Origin: Anas platyrhynchos
Lineage: Eukaryota > Chordata > Aves > Anseriformes > Anatidae
Length of the DNA stretch: 64,000 nt
NCBI RefSeq assembly: GCF_047663525.1
Contig: NC_092588.1
Coordinates: forward strand, 137,446,501 to 137,510,500
Direction of reading: 5' to 3'
A program made the translations under genes and the position numbers. The notes beneath the pieces are model-generated. The model made no database searches. It worked only from the letters and a program-made list of their open reading frames with translations, and was not told the DNA's origin. Each line of letters starts with the position of its first letter. The first letter of the stretch is position 1. Below are positions 25,101 to 35,981 of this stretch, in pieces.

Positions 25101-28100
25101 CTGTTTTCCTTTGCAGTAGTTCAGGAGTACAAAAAGAACCACAAACGTGGTCAGCTATCCCTGGTCTTGCACAAAGACAAGAAATGTAAATGAAATGCTG
25201 CTGCACTGCACTGTAACTAGCAGAAAATCAATGTATACCAGGATTTTTGACTGCTGCACTCACCAACAGGAATTCCAGCCCCTCTACTCTTTTCAAAATT
25301 GACCACAGATGGATTAGGTTTGAAATGTTATCAAAAGGATAGCAGTGCTTCAACTTTGATAATGATGAAGTAGCACTTGGATAATTATCAGTGCAAATTG
25401 GTCCTGAAAGGAATGATGTTACTTACAGTCCTGATAATTCCACATCAAAAAATATGACACATACATGGTGTTTCCTACTGAAACACCTTCATTCAGCCCT
25501 TTTGCATGATGTTGAAGGGTGTACTACAAAAGAACGAGATTATGACTCATGGTAAGAAGATGCCATCTACTAATCACCAGAATCTGAATGTTCACAGCTG
25601 CAGGAAAAGTTGTAGTCTCTCTCACCCCTAGATCTTTGGAGTGAGAAGGACAGAAAAAGAATTGTCTTTGGTATGCAGCTCAAATAAGGCAGCTCATTTG
25701 AAACAAGGTAGCGTGAAAACCTGGAAATCTCTGGAGCAGTCAGCATATTTCCTTCATGTATGGCATCAAATGTAAACACTCGGCCTCGACACTGGACCAT
25801 TACGTGGGACGGGCATTCACCTTCAGCCGCTGAAACAAAGCAAAGCACAAAATGTGAAAATCCAGCACCAGGGATAAAGTCAGTGACAGATAAAGGAAAA
25901 CTATTCAGCAAGTCCTACAGACCCATTTTTCTTCAAAATGAGGCAGACTTCATCCAGTTAAAAAGGGGAACACATTAAAAAGAATAATTTTCCGAGACCA
26001 ACTGCATGATCTTACTGCAGTGTTGAAGTTTTAAAAAGCCTCAGAGAAAATCTGTACAAGTACATAACTTGTATACCTACACCATTATTAATGACTTCAA
26101 GTCACTGTTGTTACCTAGTAGTAAACGTCATTTATTTGTGTACCCTGTAGGCAGGAACACCCTCTGTTAAAACAAGACTAATTACTGACATTTGTTTTGT
26201 TTAAAAAAAAGGAGGGGGGTGCAAAGAGGAGGGGCAGGAAACAGAATGCAGTAAGCAAGTTGCTAAGACACTTTCCATTTGATTTGGAAATGAACTGAGT
26301 CCCTCACTTCTCAGGGTGTTTATTTGACAAGTTTCAGATACACATCTCAAGAACAGAGATGCGCATGGAAGGGAGTTAGACCTGGTCAGCACATGCAAAT
26401 CTGTAAAAATGGCACCAACACACAAATTTGGACACTATACGGAAACACAGGTGGTACTGGCCCACACTAGCTCAAGTACGTTTGCACAGCACTGTCGTAT
26501 CTTATCCGTCTACCTGGCATTAATACTAAAAAAAGTTGGAAAAGTTTGTGATAAAACCAGATGATAAATCCCAGGAAACATGGCTACATTTTTCTGAAAC
26601 TGAGTCACTGTGCTACAGCTCTCATAGTACAAAACTCTGCCCAAGGACAAAGAAATGTATGCTTCTTTATCCACAACTATTTAACTCAACACAAGCCCAC
26701 AGCAGCCTTTATCTTAACAATTAGATTGTTATGCAGCTCTCCTTATGGCTCTACGTTCTAAATTAGTTAATGCAATTCAATACATATCTGATCAAGGATG
26801 TGGAATTTATGATTTCATGCAAACCACATTCTCACAGATTATGAAATTAAGATCTAACATAACCAAAATAAGAAGGGATGACAACAAATTAGGGCATTTT
26901 ATGGAGCATTCTGCTAAACTTAGCTGTCTAAAGCAAGAGGCAGAATTAAGTTTGGAAGTTGAGATAGCTGCAATTCTGTGTCTGATCTCCGATTGCAGCT
27001 GGGGGAGATCTACTCAATACTTACTGAAATCTAGTGAGCTCTTCATCTGTTCTCAGTAAGGTGTCTGCTACAGGGTGAACCAAACAGCTCTCCAGGCTCC
27101 ACTGATCAAGGTCTTTTGGCTTCATCTTAGTCTGGTCTTTGACTCCAAGCTGATATTACCTGTCAAATTTTAGGTGTCCTACTCTGCAATCTGAATCTCA
27201 CTGCAAGTGTTTAGACTATGTCAGTCCCCTCTGTAGCCAAAGGAGAAAAACAGATCCCTCTCCAGATAGCAATTCCTTCTGTCTTATATACCTGCATATC
27301 TGGATGATCCAAATCCTTCCCTAGAGGTATTCATATTCCATGAATCACATAGACAACTGATTGAACTAAGTGTTTCACCTGGAGACAGACAGCCTACATG
27401 GAAATGGATTTCACATGTCGTGTATGACATTAAAAATAACATAAGCAAGATTATTTAAAGATCTTACAACATTTTCAGGTAAAAAAGGGATGTGGATGAC
27501 TTGCATATCCACAAGATCACAGCTTTGTTTATTAAGTGTGATCATAAAACTGAATTTCCACCATTTGGACTTGGTATTTAAATTGATTCTTCAATTGCAA
27601 CCCTAAGACAATCCCCATGAAATGCACCTTCATCTTTGTGCTTTTCTCTTAACCTTCCGTGGCATGGAGATTTCCTTATATAATTTCTGTGGGGCAAGGC
27701 TATACATCTTTCCTCTTGAACTCTTGAGTCTTTCAGGAATTCACATCTCACACTATTAACTAGAGCAATGCTCCTGAACACCTCCAGAGGCATCCAAATG
27801 TGTGTGTGGGAGAGGGGTGTTACGTTTTCAGTTAGCTGGCTGCTAACACCACAATATACGTTAGTGGATGACATATAAGAATGTTACACTTTTACTTCAG
27901 CTCTTGACCAAGCACTCCAGAAAACTGTTAGGAACTTAAGAGAATGGCTTCAAGAATCTCTACAGAGTATTTTCAAAACTGAAAATAAAAGTAATTGGCT
28001 AAGCCAAGAGGCAGCAGTGACATAAGATATGTAAGAATTATCCCAACAGAATGTACAGGAGCACACTCCAGAATAGCATCCAGAAGAAAAAGACACAATT

Positions 28101-31100
28101 ACAAGCAATGCTGCAATTCTGTCCAAATAATACATGTAATACACCCACATTTATAACGTATGGAATTTGTCTTTTTAAATTCTTAATGCTAGCACTAAAA
28201 TTCTTAGAGGCATCAGGCCGGTAACACACAATTTGTAGCAGAGCCTTCTTTTAACCTTATTCAGGAAGGACTAAACATCGTACCAAAAAAGTCATTAGTA
28301 GATTGGATTTCTTATTTGCTTCTTTATGTAAGCACTCAACACCCAGTATCTCATTTAGTTTTTGAAGAAGCAAGTAATTGATGGTTAAAATGACTGCTCC
28401 ACTAGCCTCCAACACAAAATCATTTGCTTGTATTAACCCACAATCCGTATTTGTTTACCAGTCTTAAAATAGTTGCAGACTGAGTCTCTGGTAATTCCAG
28501 GAACCTTGCAAGTGTTGAAGAGCATTCGAAATTGGTTCATGTCCAGAACATCATCCCTAGATCTCTCTATAGGCACCTTCTCTCTGCAATAAACAAATAT
28601 ACCAAAATTAAGCATGAGAGGTGATAATTATGGAAGTAAGTCAAGGTAAGACAAGCCCATCTTCTACTGCACAGACTTTGTGCCAATGAACATAAACATA
28701 TTTTCTCTACTAAAGTATGCATAGATCAGTAAGAAGAAATAATTGATTCTAAATATTGTCTTACTCTCGTAACAGCTCCCAGAATTTCAGGGTGTGCCAT
28801 ATATTGATGCACGCTCTCTCTATCTGAGTGCCTTCTTTGGATGGCCAGACGTTTTCAATAAATGGAGCAGGGCCTGCCATATTGCAATGGATTTGCGTTG
28901 CTATGCGAAGATCAAGATAAGCCACATTCAGCCACCAGTCCTCCAGCTGAAAATGAAAAATGTTCAGCATCAGAATAACTTTCTGACATTAGTTCTCTAA
29001 CAATCACTGCTTGATCCGCATGGGTTTTGTTCGTTTTGTTTTTCAGTATTTTGAATAGTAGTTCCTATATAATAGAAGGCAGGAGAGTGGTTCAAAAGCT
29101 AATTGTTGAGGGTAATGCTACATCTAGCTCTTCTCTTATTTTCAAGCTGTGGAAATAATATTCAATACTACTTCAGGCTATTAAACTATAAAATTACGTA
29201 GAACTATGAAAAGTTCTTCCCTGATATTCACCATCTTAAACTCTTGCACGTGCCAGCTGTGGCTGCTGTGTCAGCCATTGAAGAAGGGAAGGAAAGAGGA
29301 TTTGTGTGAGTGAGGATCTGCCATGGACAGTTCACAACGCAGTTTTCTATCACCTGAAAATCCCCACTCTGGCACGTGCCACGTTAAGACTTACAAAGTT
29401 CTCATGAATGGCCCCCACTGAATCCCTTCCTCTTCAAGAAAGAGAGAGACCAAACTCTAAGTCACCTCCCTCCCCTCCACGGCACGGTAAAGCAGGTAAC
29501 AGAAGAAGAGACTGACAGACAGCATTCAAAAGCTGGTAACTTCGTATATTAGTTCGGGAACTCTCTTAGCTGCCCAAGTGAAAAAAATCACACGTATACA
29601 AGCAAGTGTGCTCATATCCATAGGTAAAGTGGCAGACACTAAGAAGAAAAAACAAACAAACAAAAAAAAAACACAGCTAAGTGCCTCTCAAAACCATATG
29701 CTGAGCAACCAGCTTATCACTCGTTCTCTGGAGAGGTGCTGATATCTTCTCTCCTAGCAAAGCAGTGGCAGTAACATGCACACACAACAGAGGAATAAGT
29801 TGAATTATGATTTCTTACATATCTAAATACATACCCAATTCCTTCTTGTTTTAGCTCTTTCCACTAATTTCTGATGCAACTCTTTGCCAATCCCATTTTC
29901 GAACTTTTTCACTATATCCTCGGTTCTTTGATATTCTTCTTCATTTAGAAATGGCTTCACTGTAAAAAAGGAAATATTTTTAAAGACAACTGTGCGCTGA
30001 GATTTATTCCAAGATAGAAATGTCCACAAGGGGATGAAAGCATCCCAAAATTATTATTTAAAAAAAAAATAAATACATATTTTCAGGGAAAAACACCCTT
30101 TAAAAGCTGTAATTAAATCAGTGTCTTCTAATAAAGACATAAGTACATACTTGTAAACAAATACAATGTCAGATTTCAACAATGGCTGAAAGCCTGAAAT
30201 ATGTAACAGGTAAATTAATCCAATCTATTTTAAACTGTAACTGGAAATAAGATGGAGTCCCACGTCTCCATCAGCTGCCAGAGAACTCAACGAATAACTA
30301 AGTTTATAGGAACTTTGTAACTTAATACACTGAGCCACACATGCCTGTCACCTTACTGCACCAACTCTAAGATACTTGCTGTTATTTTCATGCCCATCCA
30401 TGGCCTATAAGCCCCGTACCCATCAAATCTCAACTGTCCCTACATTATCCCTACATGAATGATGCTGATGTCAGTTAACACAGTCCAATTTTTATATTTT
30501 AAAATACTTCTGGATTTTTCTCGGATCACACACCACACAGTCCAAAGTTCTCCGTAAACATTTGCAGAACTCATTATTTTCATCAAAAAGCCTCCTTCAA
30601 ACCTTTTCACCGTGTCATTTATGGTTATTAGCTGCCATATTCACTGCTGACTTGGGTTTGTATAGAGGTATATCTCATTATTTGCTTATACTAATGCTGT
30701 GTACAATGTATTTTTCTGTTATCTTTACACTTAGATTGGTAAGTCACTGGCAAACAGAACTGGGTGGGGGGTCTGCTTGTTCAAGGCTGACACAATGAGG
30801 TCTAACTTGTATTTGAGGTTGCTGGACAGGGTCAGATATTTTCTTGCCTGTCTTGCTACTGCTAACCCTGTGACCTACTTAAAAATGTTAAGAAATGAGG
30901 AAGGATACACAATTACTAAAAATTAAACAAGTATCTGTATCATCTCTAATCTAGCTCTGGGGAGAAACAACAGCCCCAAATACTTGTCTACCCTCATGGA
31001 ATTAAAATCATACTTCCTCACGACTACATCTTGCTGGAATTACAACTGCTTGCCTTCAACCACTTTTTTCTTCTCTGCAGAATCGTGGAGCTGAAGCTGG

Positions 31101-34100
31101 AAAGGACCTTGGGAGAACATCTAGTCCAATACCTATACAGGGTGCTTCTGAGGAGGGACCCAGAACAAAGGGGACCCCTAGGCACTTACTCCCTTACACT
31201 CCACATTCCCAACCCATCACCTGACAGCCCGGACCAACAGTAATATTAGGGCAGGAGGTCTGTCTGCTTTGGATGGGTTCCTTCTGTCACATCTAGGTGA
31301 GCTGCTTTCTCCCATCTTCGCATCTAGAAGCTGCCAGTGGGCGCAGAGGCTGTCAGTGTAGTCTTTATCTTGCAGTTTGAGCCAGCTCCGTGGCCTTCCT
31401 TCCCTGAAACTGGGTAGAAGTTCAACAGCCTGCAGCCTTAGGCTTCAGCAACCGTAGCTACTTGTACTAGGCAAGCTGCGTACAAGACTCCTACATACAA
31501 GCAGCGTGCCAAATTGCACAAGTCTCCTCATCATAAAAGGGTATCAGGTTGGCCATGCCTGATTTCTCCCCTTCATAAATCCATGCTGGCTACTCCCAGT
31601 CTTCTCCCTGTCCTTCGGATGGTTGGGAATGGTTGCCAGGACTGTTTGCTCCACCACCTTCCCAGGGACTGAGGTGAGGGTGAGGGGGTCTGCAGTCCCC
31701 CAGACCCTTCTTCTCAGAGACAATGGTAGTGCTTGCTTATTTCCAGTCCTTGGGAACACCCTCCAGTCACAAAGATCCTTCAAAGATTATCAGACATGGC
31801 CTCTCAGAGACAAAGGCCAACTCCCTCACACTCACGGGCACCTCATCAAGTCCCTCGGAGTTATTCACATCCAGTTTCTTTACGTGTTCCCTCCGCTAAC
31901 CCTCTTCCACCGAGGCTAGGTGTTCCTCGCTCCTTTTCAAAATAATTTCATTTTTATCCTAATAACGAAAGAAATTCCAGTATTTTGCATTACCTATCTG
32001 AAGGAGAAAAGCTAAGATCCATTTTCAGATACATCCTGGGCTCCTTGCACTACTCCACAAGAGTATTATAATACAAGCCAGTGTTTTTCACATTTCTCTG
32101 GATAAACACGGAAAGCACAGGTGCTATTTGAGGGGTGACCAAGATAGCTAGGGGGCTGGAGGACACGACGATGAGAAGAGGCTGAAAATTGATTTTTTTT
32201 TTAGTATAAGAAGAGAATACATAAGGAAGGTCTCGGTATATTCTGTAATAACAACCTGCTGCAACTGGACCACCTCTCAGCAGTGATGCGGTCTAGGTTA
32301 ACCCTTCCAACCTGTATGATTCTATGACTACATGGCCTCTTCCTATTTAAAAAGAACTTGATCAGATGTAGAAACAGCACTAGAAGGAAGTACACCTCAG
32401 TTCCTTTCTCAATAGGCTTCAGTGAAATATCTATCTTGTCACTTTCCCAAGACCCATGCACCTTGTCCTCATTTCTGCCTAGATCACCTCTGTCCGTGGG
32501 CAAGAAGCATCTCATGAACGCCAGCTTCAGTTGCATAGTTAAGGAACTTCACCAGAAAGCCAGACCTTTGGGTTTTCATACTCTCAAGTCAAACCAAAGC
32601 TTGGAGTGAGCTGAAAGGGTAAATAAAGTGGTTACCCAACTTCTCTGCTCAAGTCTTACCTTCAAAACAAACTTAGTCATTCTGAATCCAAAGCAGAGGC
32701 AGCTAGTGTAAAGCCCTAAATAAGCCACCTGAGATCTACACTGTCCAGCTTTTCCAGTTGACTGGCTTTAAACAGGCAAGTGTGCCTTACCAGCAGGCAC
32801 CCTGACTCATGGTAAGCACTTGGGGTCCTCCTGCAAGCGACAGAGGACAAGAGTTTCCAAAGAATGGTTCAGAGCACCTGTAATGGGTCGTTTGGAGGTT
32901 CCAAATCCTACTTCAGAAGCACTTCCCCTCCTTCACTCACCTTCACAGTCTCAACAAATGAAGAGTTTAAGCAATGAGATTCATCCCAGCTACTGCCTAG
33001 AACTGTGCACTGCAGGCTCTGCAAATACTGGACTAAAGATCAACAACAACCAAAATTATGGAATGGCTTATGTACAAGGAACAGCAAGTAGGAAATAACT
33101 TCTGGTTATCACATCTCTCCTCAGCTGGATTTTTTTTCTCATGCTGTTTATGAAAACACAGATCAGAAGCTGAAAAGCAAGAGTTCACTGTCATGTATCA
33201 TCACTCCAGGAGAGTTATTTATTAACTTAGAGAGCCAGCTGGAGTTACAAAACTAAGCTCTGAAGGGCAATTCTGTTACTGCATGTTCACTACTATTACA
33301 GCATAAATTCAGTTAATCCGCGTGGAGCAACATGCATGGAGCTAAGACAGGGGAAGGTCAGGCTATATATTAGGAAAAGGTTTTTCACTGAGAGGGTGGT
33401 CAGGTACTGGGACAGGCTCCCCAGGGCAGCGGTCATGGCACTAAGCCTGCTGGATTTCAAGAAGTTTAGCCCCTCTGTCCTTTGGACAATACTCTCAGAT
33501 ATATGGTCTGATTTTTCCCTCTTGGGCCCTTTGGGGACCTAAGAGTTGGACTCAATGATCCTCGTGGGGCCCTTCCAACTCGGGATATTCTGTGATTCTG
33601 TGCATTACAATAAAGCAAAAGAATTTCGTTGAGACACACGTGCACCCCTCTGAAAACACTTCCTTCCCCTCCCTGCTCCAAAACCACCATTTCAACATCC
33701 TCCATCAAATAGTGATGACATGACAAACAACAAAGAAAACCTATCACTATTGCAACGTGACATGGGACCATTTCCAATACACACAGAGTAAAAGGGAACT
33801 CAGTGAATTTCAGGATTTGTCTTTTGGGAATGGGAAATCACAGAGTAACATATTTCTGCTAAGGACAGAACTTCGGGTTTTATTCTGTTACCATTCCCGT
33901 GTTACAGGTAGGAGGACGGTAAGACACAAAGCAGACATTCGAGAGAAAAGCTCAATGTCTCCGAGCTCTGAAACGGGTTAAAGAAGCACAGGATAGAAAC
34001 CTCAAGATACTGGGTAATGTATCTTTGTCCTCCCTGATGTATCAAAGTCTGGTATGATAACAAAGAGCTCACCAGACAGCCCTGCTTAGGGTCCTTTAGC

Positions 34101-34758
34101 CTAGCCCTACACAGAGCTAGGCACATTTGCACTTTTGTTTTCAAAACTTCCCTTAAAAGATTGTCATTAGACAGCTCACGTTTCAAGGAAGAAACCTCCC
34201 CAAGGTAAACTACCAAAAAATGCCTACCTCTGGCTTTTCCTACTGCTGTATAATTAATAACGTTAACAAGAAAAGAAGAAAATAAAAGAAGTTTGAAATC
34301 ACTTTTTTTCACAAAGATCCTGGGTAAACACAGTCATGGACAAGCAAAGGCGTCATTATGCAAAAGACACTTGCAGAGGGAGGAATGCCTTTTATTAGGC
34401 CAACTGATACAGCTAAAAAAGATAAAATAAAAAGAAGAAAGAAAGCCCTCCGGGGGGAAAAACAAACCTAAGAAATCACCCTTCCCATATATCTGATTTC
34501 CTTTCATGCTCAGAAAAGACAAGCGGTGTAATGCACCGAGCTTTACTCAGCTTGCTCTGGGCACTCAGCTTCCTGTTCTGAAACTGAAAGAAAGAGCTTT
34601 TGTGCTAATTTAGCGCTGCTGTTAAATTAGTGCCAGCCCTTACCTGACTCGAGGTATTTGCTCAAAGATTCGTCCAGCGGAGGCAGCGGCAGCGAGGGCA
34701 GCGAGCTCTGGTACTGAAATGTCCGCTCCTCGGCCGACTCCTGCACTTGCTTCTCCAT
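16176..34758 (-). CDS. CROT: CROT, peroxisomal carnitine O-octanoyltransferase, complete
   Basis: Sixteen minus-strand exons join in frame: 34644-34758, 29835-29959, 28765-28946, 28459-28583, 25721-25829, 23874-23967, 23649-23774, 23162-23263, 22433-22516, 22198-22305, 21762-21892, 20246-20369, 18337-18415, 17667-17760, 17360-17479 and 16176-16296. They total 612 codons plus TAA, the human length. The enzyme transfers medium-chain acyl groups between CoA and carnitine so that products of peroxisomal beta-oxidation can leave for mitochondria. The catalytic His is residue 327, first codon of exon 9 (HSPFDAM). The carnitine-binding TET motif is in exon 12 (HGRTETVR) and the STS motif at about residues 542-544 in exon 15. 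The start has a good Kozak context (gacATGG) and lies in a CpG island. Oddities: the C-terminus is TQL, not THL, and exons 5, 6 and 13 end at weak GT donors. The assignment is very secure. Confidence 0.97.
17917..17970. repeat. 12-bp inverted repeat in a CROT intron
   Basis: cttcccaaatat (17917-17928) is the exact reverse complement of atatttgggaag (17959-17970). The spacer also holds a direct repeat, tttggtaatg, twice. It lies in the CROT intron between exons 13 and 14 (17761-18336). It may be a decayed small DNA-transposon end or chance. Confidence 0.6.
20001..20046. repeat. A-rich simple repeat in a CROT intron
   Basis: Three runs of A are separated by single cag units, within the intron between CROT exons 12 and 13. 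No coding or signal content is seen. Confidence 0.8.
21910..21974. repeat. A-rich/(CAAA)n tract beside CROT exon 11
   Basis: On the plus strand this is (CAAA)n followed by a run of A. On the CROT strand it is a long T/G-rich tract ending about 20 nt before the exon 11 acceptor (21892). It therefore extends the polypyrimidine tract of that splice site. Simple-sequence length variation here could alter exon 11 recognition. Confidence 0.8.
23039..23078. repeat. 20-bp tandem duplication in a CROT intron
   Basis: The unit taaactaaaaaggaacatgc occurs twice head to tail, between CROT exons 8 and 9 (intron 22517-23161). It is a recent-looking local duplication without coding effect. Confidence 0.7.
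24826..24872 (-). mobile_element. short CR1 3'-terminal fragment in a CROT intron
   Basis: tcatagaatcacttaagttg followed by gagaagacct is the reverse complement of a CR1 tail. Only about 45 bp is recognisable, in the intron between CROT exons 5 and 6. Confidence 0.6.
31079..31240 (-). mobile_element. probable degraded CR1 fragment in CROT intron 1
   Basis: agaatcgtggagctgaagct and the nearby gagaacatctagtccaat resemble the antisense CR1 tail, but the rest is diverged. It may belong with the pol-derived piece at 31540-31925. Confidence 0.4.
31540..31925 (-). mobile_element. degraded CR1 reverse-transcriptase fragment in CROT intron 1
   Basis: The minus strand can be read with frameshifts as CR1 ORF2 motifs, including SVPGKV and SQHGFMKGR (the region before the RT catalytic block). 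The reading frame is broken. It is a fossil of the non-LTR retrotransposon, not a gene, and has the same orientation as CROT. Confidence 0.75.
32136..32328 (+). mobile_element. CR1 3'-end fragment in CROT intron 1
   Basis: It ends with cccttccaacctgtatgatt then ctatga, a CR1 terminus in plus orientation. Upstream is a trace of the end of ORF2. The copy is diverged and carries a short T-run insertion near 32196. Confidence 0.65.
33337..33602 (+). mobile_element. CR1 3'-end fragment in CROT intron 1
   Basis: The copy begins ggagctaagacaggggaagg, continues through caggctccccagggcag, and closes with gttggactcaatgatcct and attctgtgattctgtg. This is the sense-strand CR1 3' region, 5' truncated and moderately diverged. 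It lies antisense to CROT. Confidence 0.88.
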
Positions 34759-35420
34759 GTCGCAGGCCTGCAGCACAACGCCAGGGCTCTCGGTGAAGCT
34801 GAAGGCAGAGGATTTATTTCCCTACCCCGCTCCCTCTCCCCGAATCCCTCCCGCAAGGAGGCATCACGGCAGCAGGACCACAGAGAGGAGGATTTTGGGG
34901 TTAACCCCCCCACACCAGGCCGTGCCCGGCCGGGCTCGCTGCCACCGGCGGCCCCCCCCCGGCTGCCAGCGGGCAGCGCTCACCTCGCCCCGCACGTCCC
35001 TGTCCCTGTCGCTATCGCTGTCGCTGTCGCTGTCCCTGTCGCCGACTCAGCGCTCAGGCAGCCTTACCTTTGCCCCACTTCCCAGCGGGCCCGGGAGGCG
35101 GAGCGGGGCGGGACGGGGTGGGACGGGACGGGACGGGGCGGCCGGCGAGGTCGGGGCGGAGGCGGAGGGGAGGGAGAAGGGAAGGGAAGGAAAGGAAAGG
35201 AAGAAGGGAGGGAGGCGGAGGGCTGGGGGCCCGCAGAGGGGCTGGAGTTAAAGGACAAAGGGGGAAAGTGCTGCTGCTGGGCCGGGGGGGGGTTCCGGGC
35301 GCCTTGTCTGCGTGCCTCAGGGCACCCGCTGAGGGGCCCTTCCCAGTTGGAGTCCCCCCCGCGAGCCCCTTGCTTGGGGTTTTCTTTGGGGAGCAGACAC
35401 GGGTGTTTTGTGCAACACAG
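34640..35420 (-). promoter_or_regulatory. CROT: CpG island covering the CROT first exon and promoter
   Basis: The AT-rich background changes abruptly to GC-rich DNA dense in CpG around and upstream of the CROT start codon. It includes runs such as ggcggggc and gggacgggac (possible Sp1/KLF sites) and has no obvious TATA box. This is the usual form of a housekeeping promoter. The exact transcription start cannot be read. No gene is evident on the opposite strand; the long open frames here are a by-product of GC richness. Confidence 0.75.
34996..35043. repeat. hexanucleotide repeat (GTCSCT)n in the CROT promoter
   Basis: About eight units of gtccct/gtcgct/gtcgcc lie in tandem some 240 bp upstream of the CROT start codon, inside the CpG island. 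The array is imperfect. It probably lies in 5' flanking or 5' UTR sequence. Confidence 0.8.
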
Positions 35421-35949
35421 GGTGTAGCAGGGCTGTGGGGTTGCCTGCAGGCTGTTAGCAGGGCGTGTGGCTGGGAGGCATGTGGGGTAGCTCAGGGAGG
35501 GGAGCGGCCCCACCGAGGGAGTGGAGGTGAACGCGAGGGTGAGAGCAGGGTTTGGAGCAGTCCTCGCTTCTGGAGCCAGTGCTTGGCCACACTGGTGCTG
35601 GGCAAGCGACACACGGCCTGCCCTGTCTGACCTGCCACAGTTAACCAGGTTCCTGCATTCAGAGGCTCCTGGCACGCTGGAAGGGCTGCTGCCACCCACA
35701 CACGCACCACCCACACCTGGCGGTGTGCAACCGGGAGCTATGGCTCAACCCACAGACGTCCTCCTCTCCCCCTGTCCTTCGGTGGGCCTGGCTGCTTGGA
35801 AGAGCTTCCAAGACCCTCAGACCTCAAGGACGACCTTTCAGCCAGGGATAAAAAGCTGTCGGACGTGACTCAGCCGTCACGGGCAGGAGAGGGTGGTGCG
35901 TGTCATGCTGTCTGCATTGTGCAAGAGGTGGGAGGTATAATCTGATTGT

Positions 35950-35981
35950 AAAATAAATAAATAAATAAATAAACAAACAAT
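35950..35981. repeat. (AAAT)n microsatellite
   Basis: Tandem aaat units pass into caaa units, upstream of the CROT CpG island. Confidence 0.9.

Noticed and set aside
34747-35427. Long open frame (226 codons) upstream of CROT on the plus strand
   Set aside because: It lies in the CpG island, is low-complexity Gly/Arg/Glu-rich, and other frames are open at the same place. This is a compositional artefact with no recognisable domain or splice structure.
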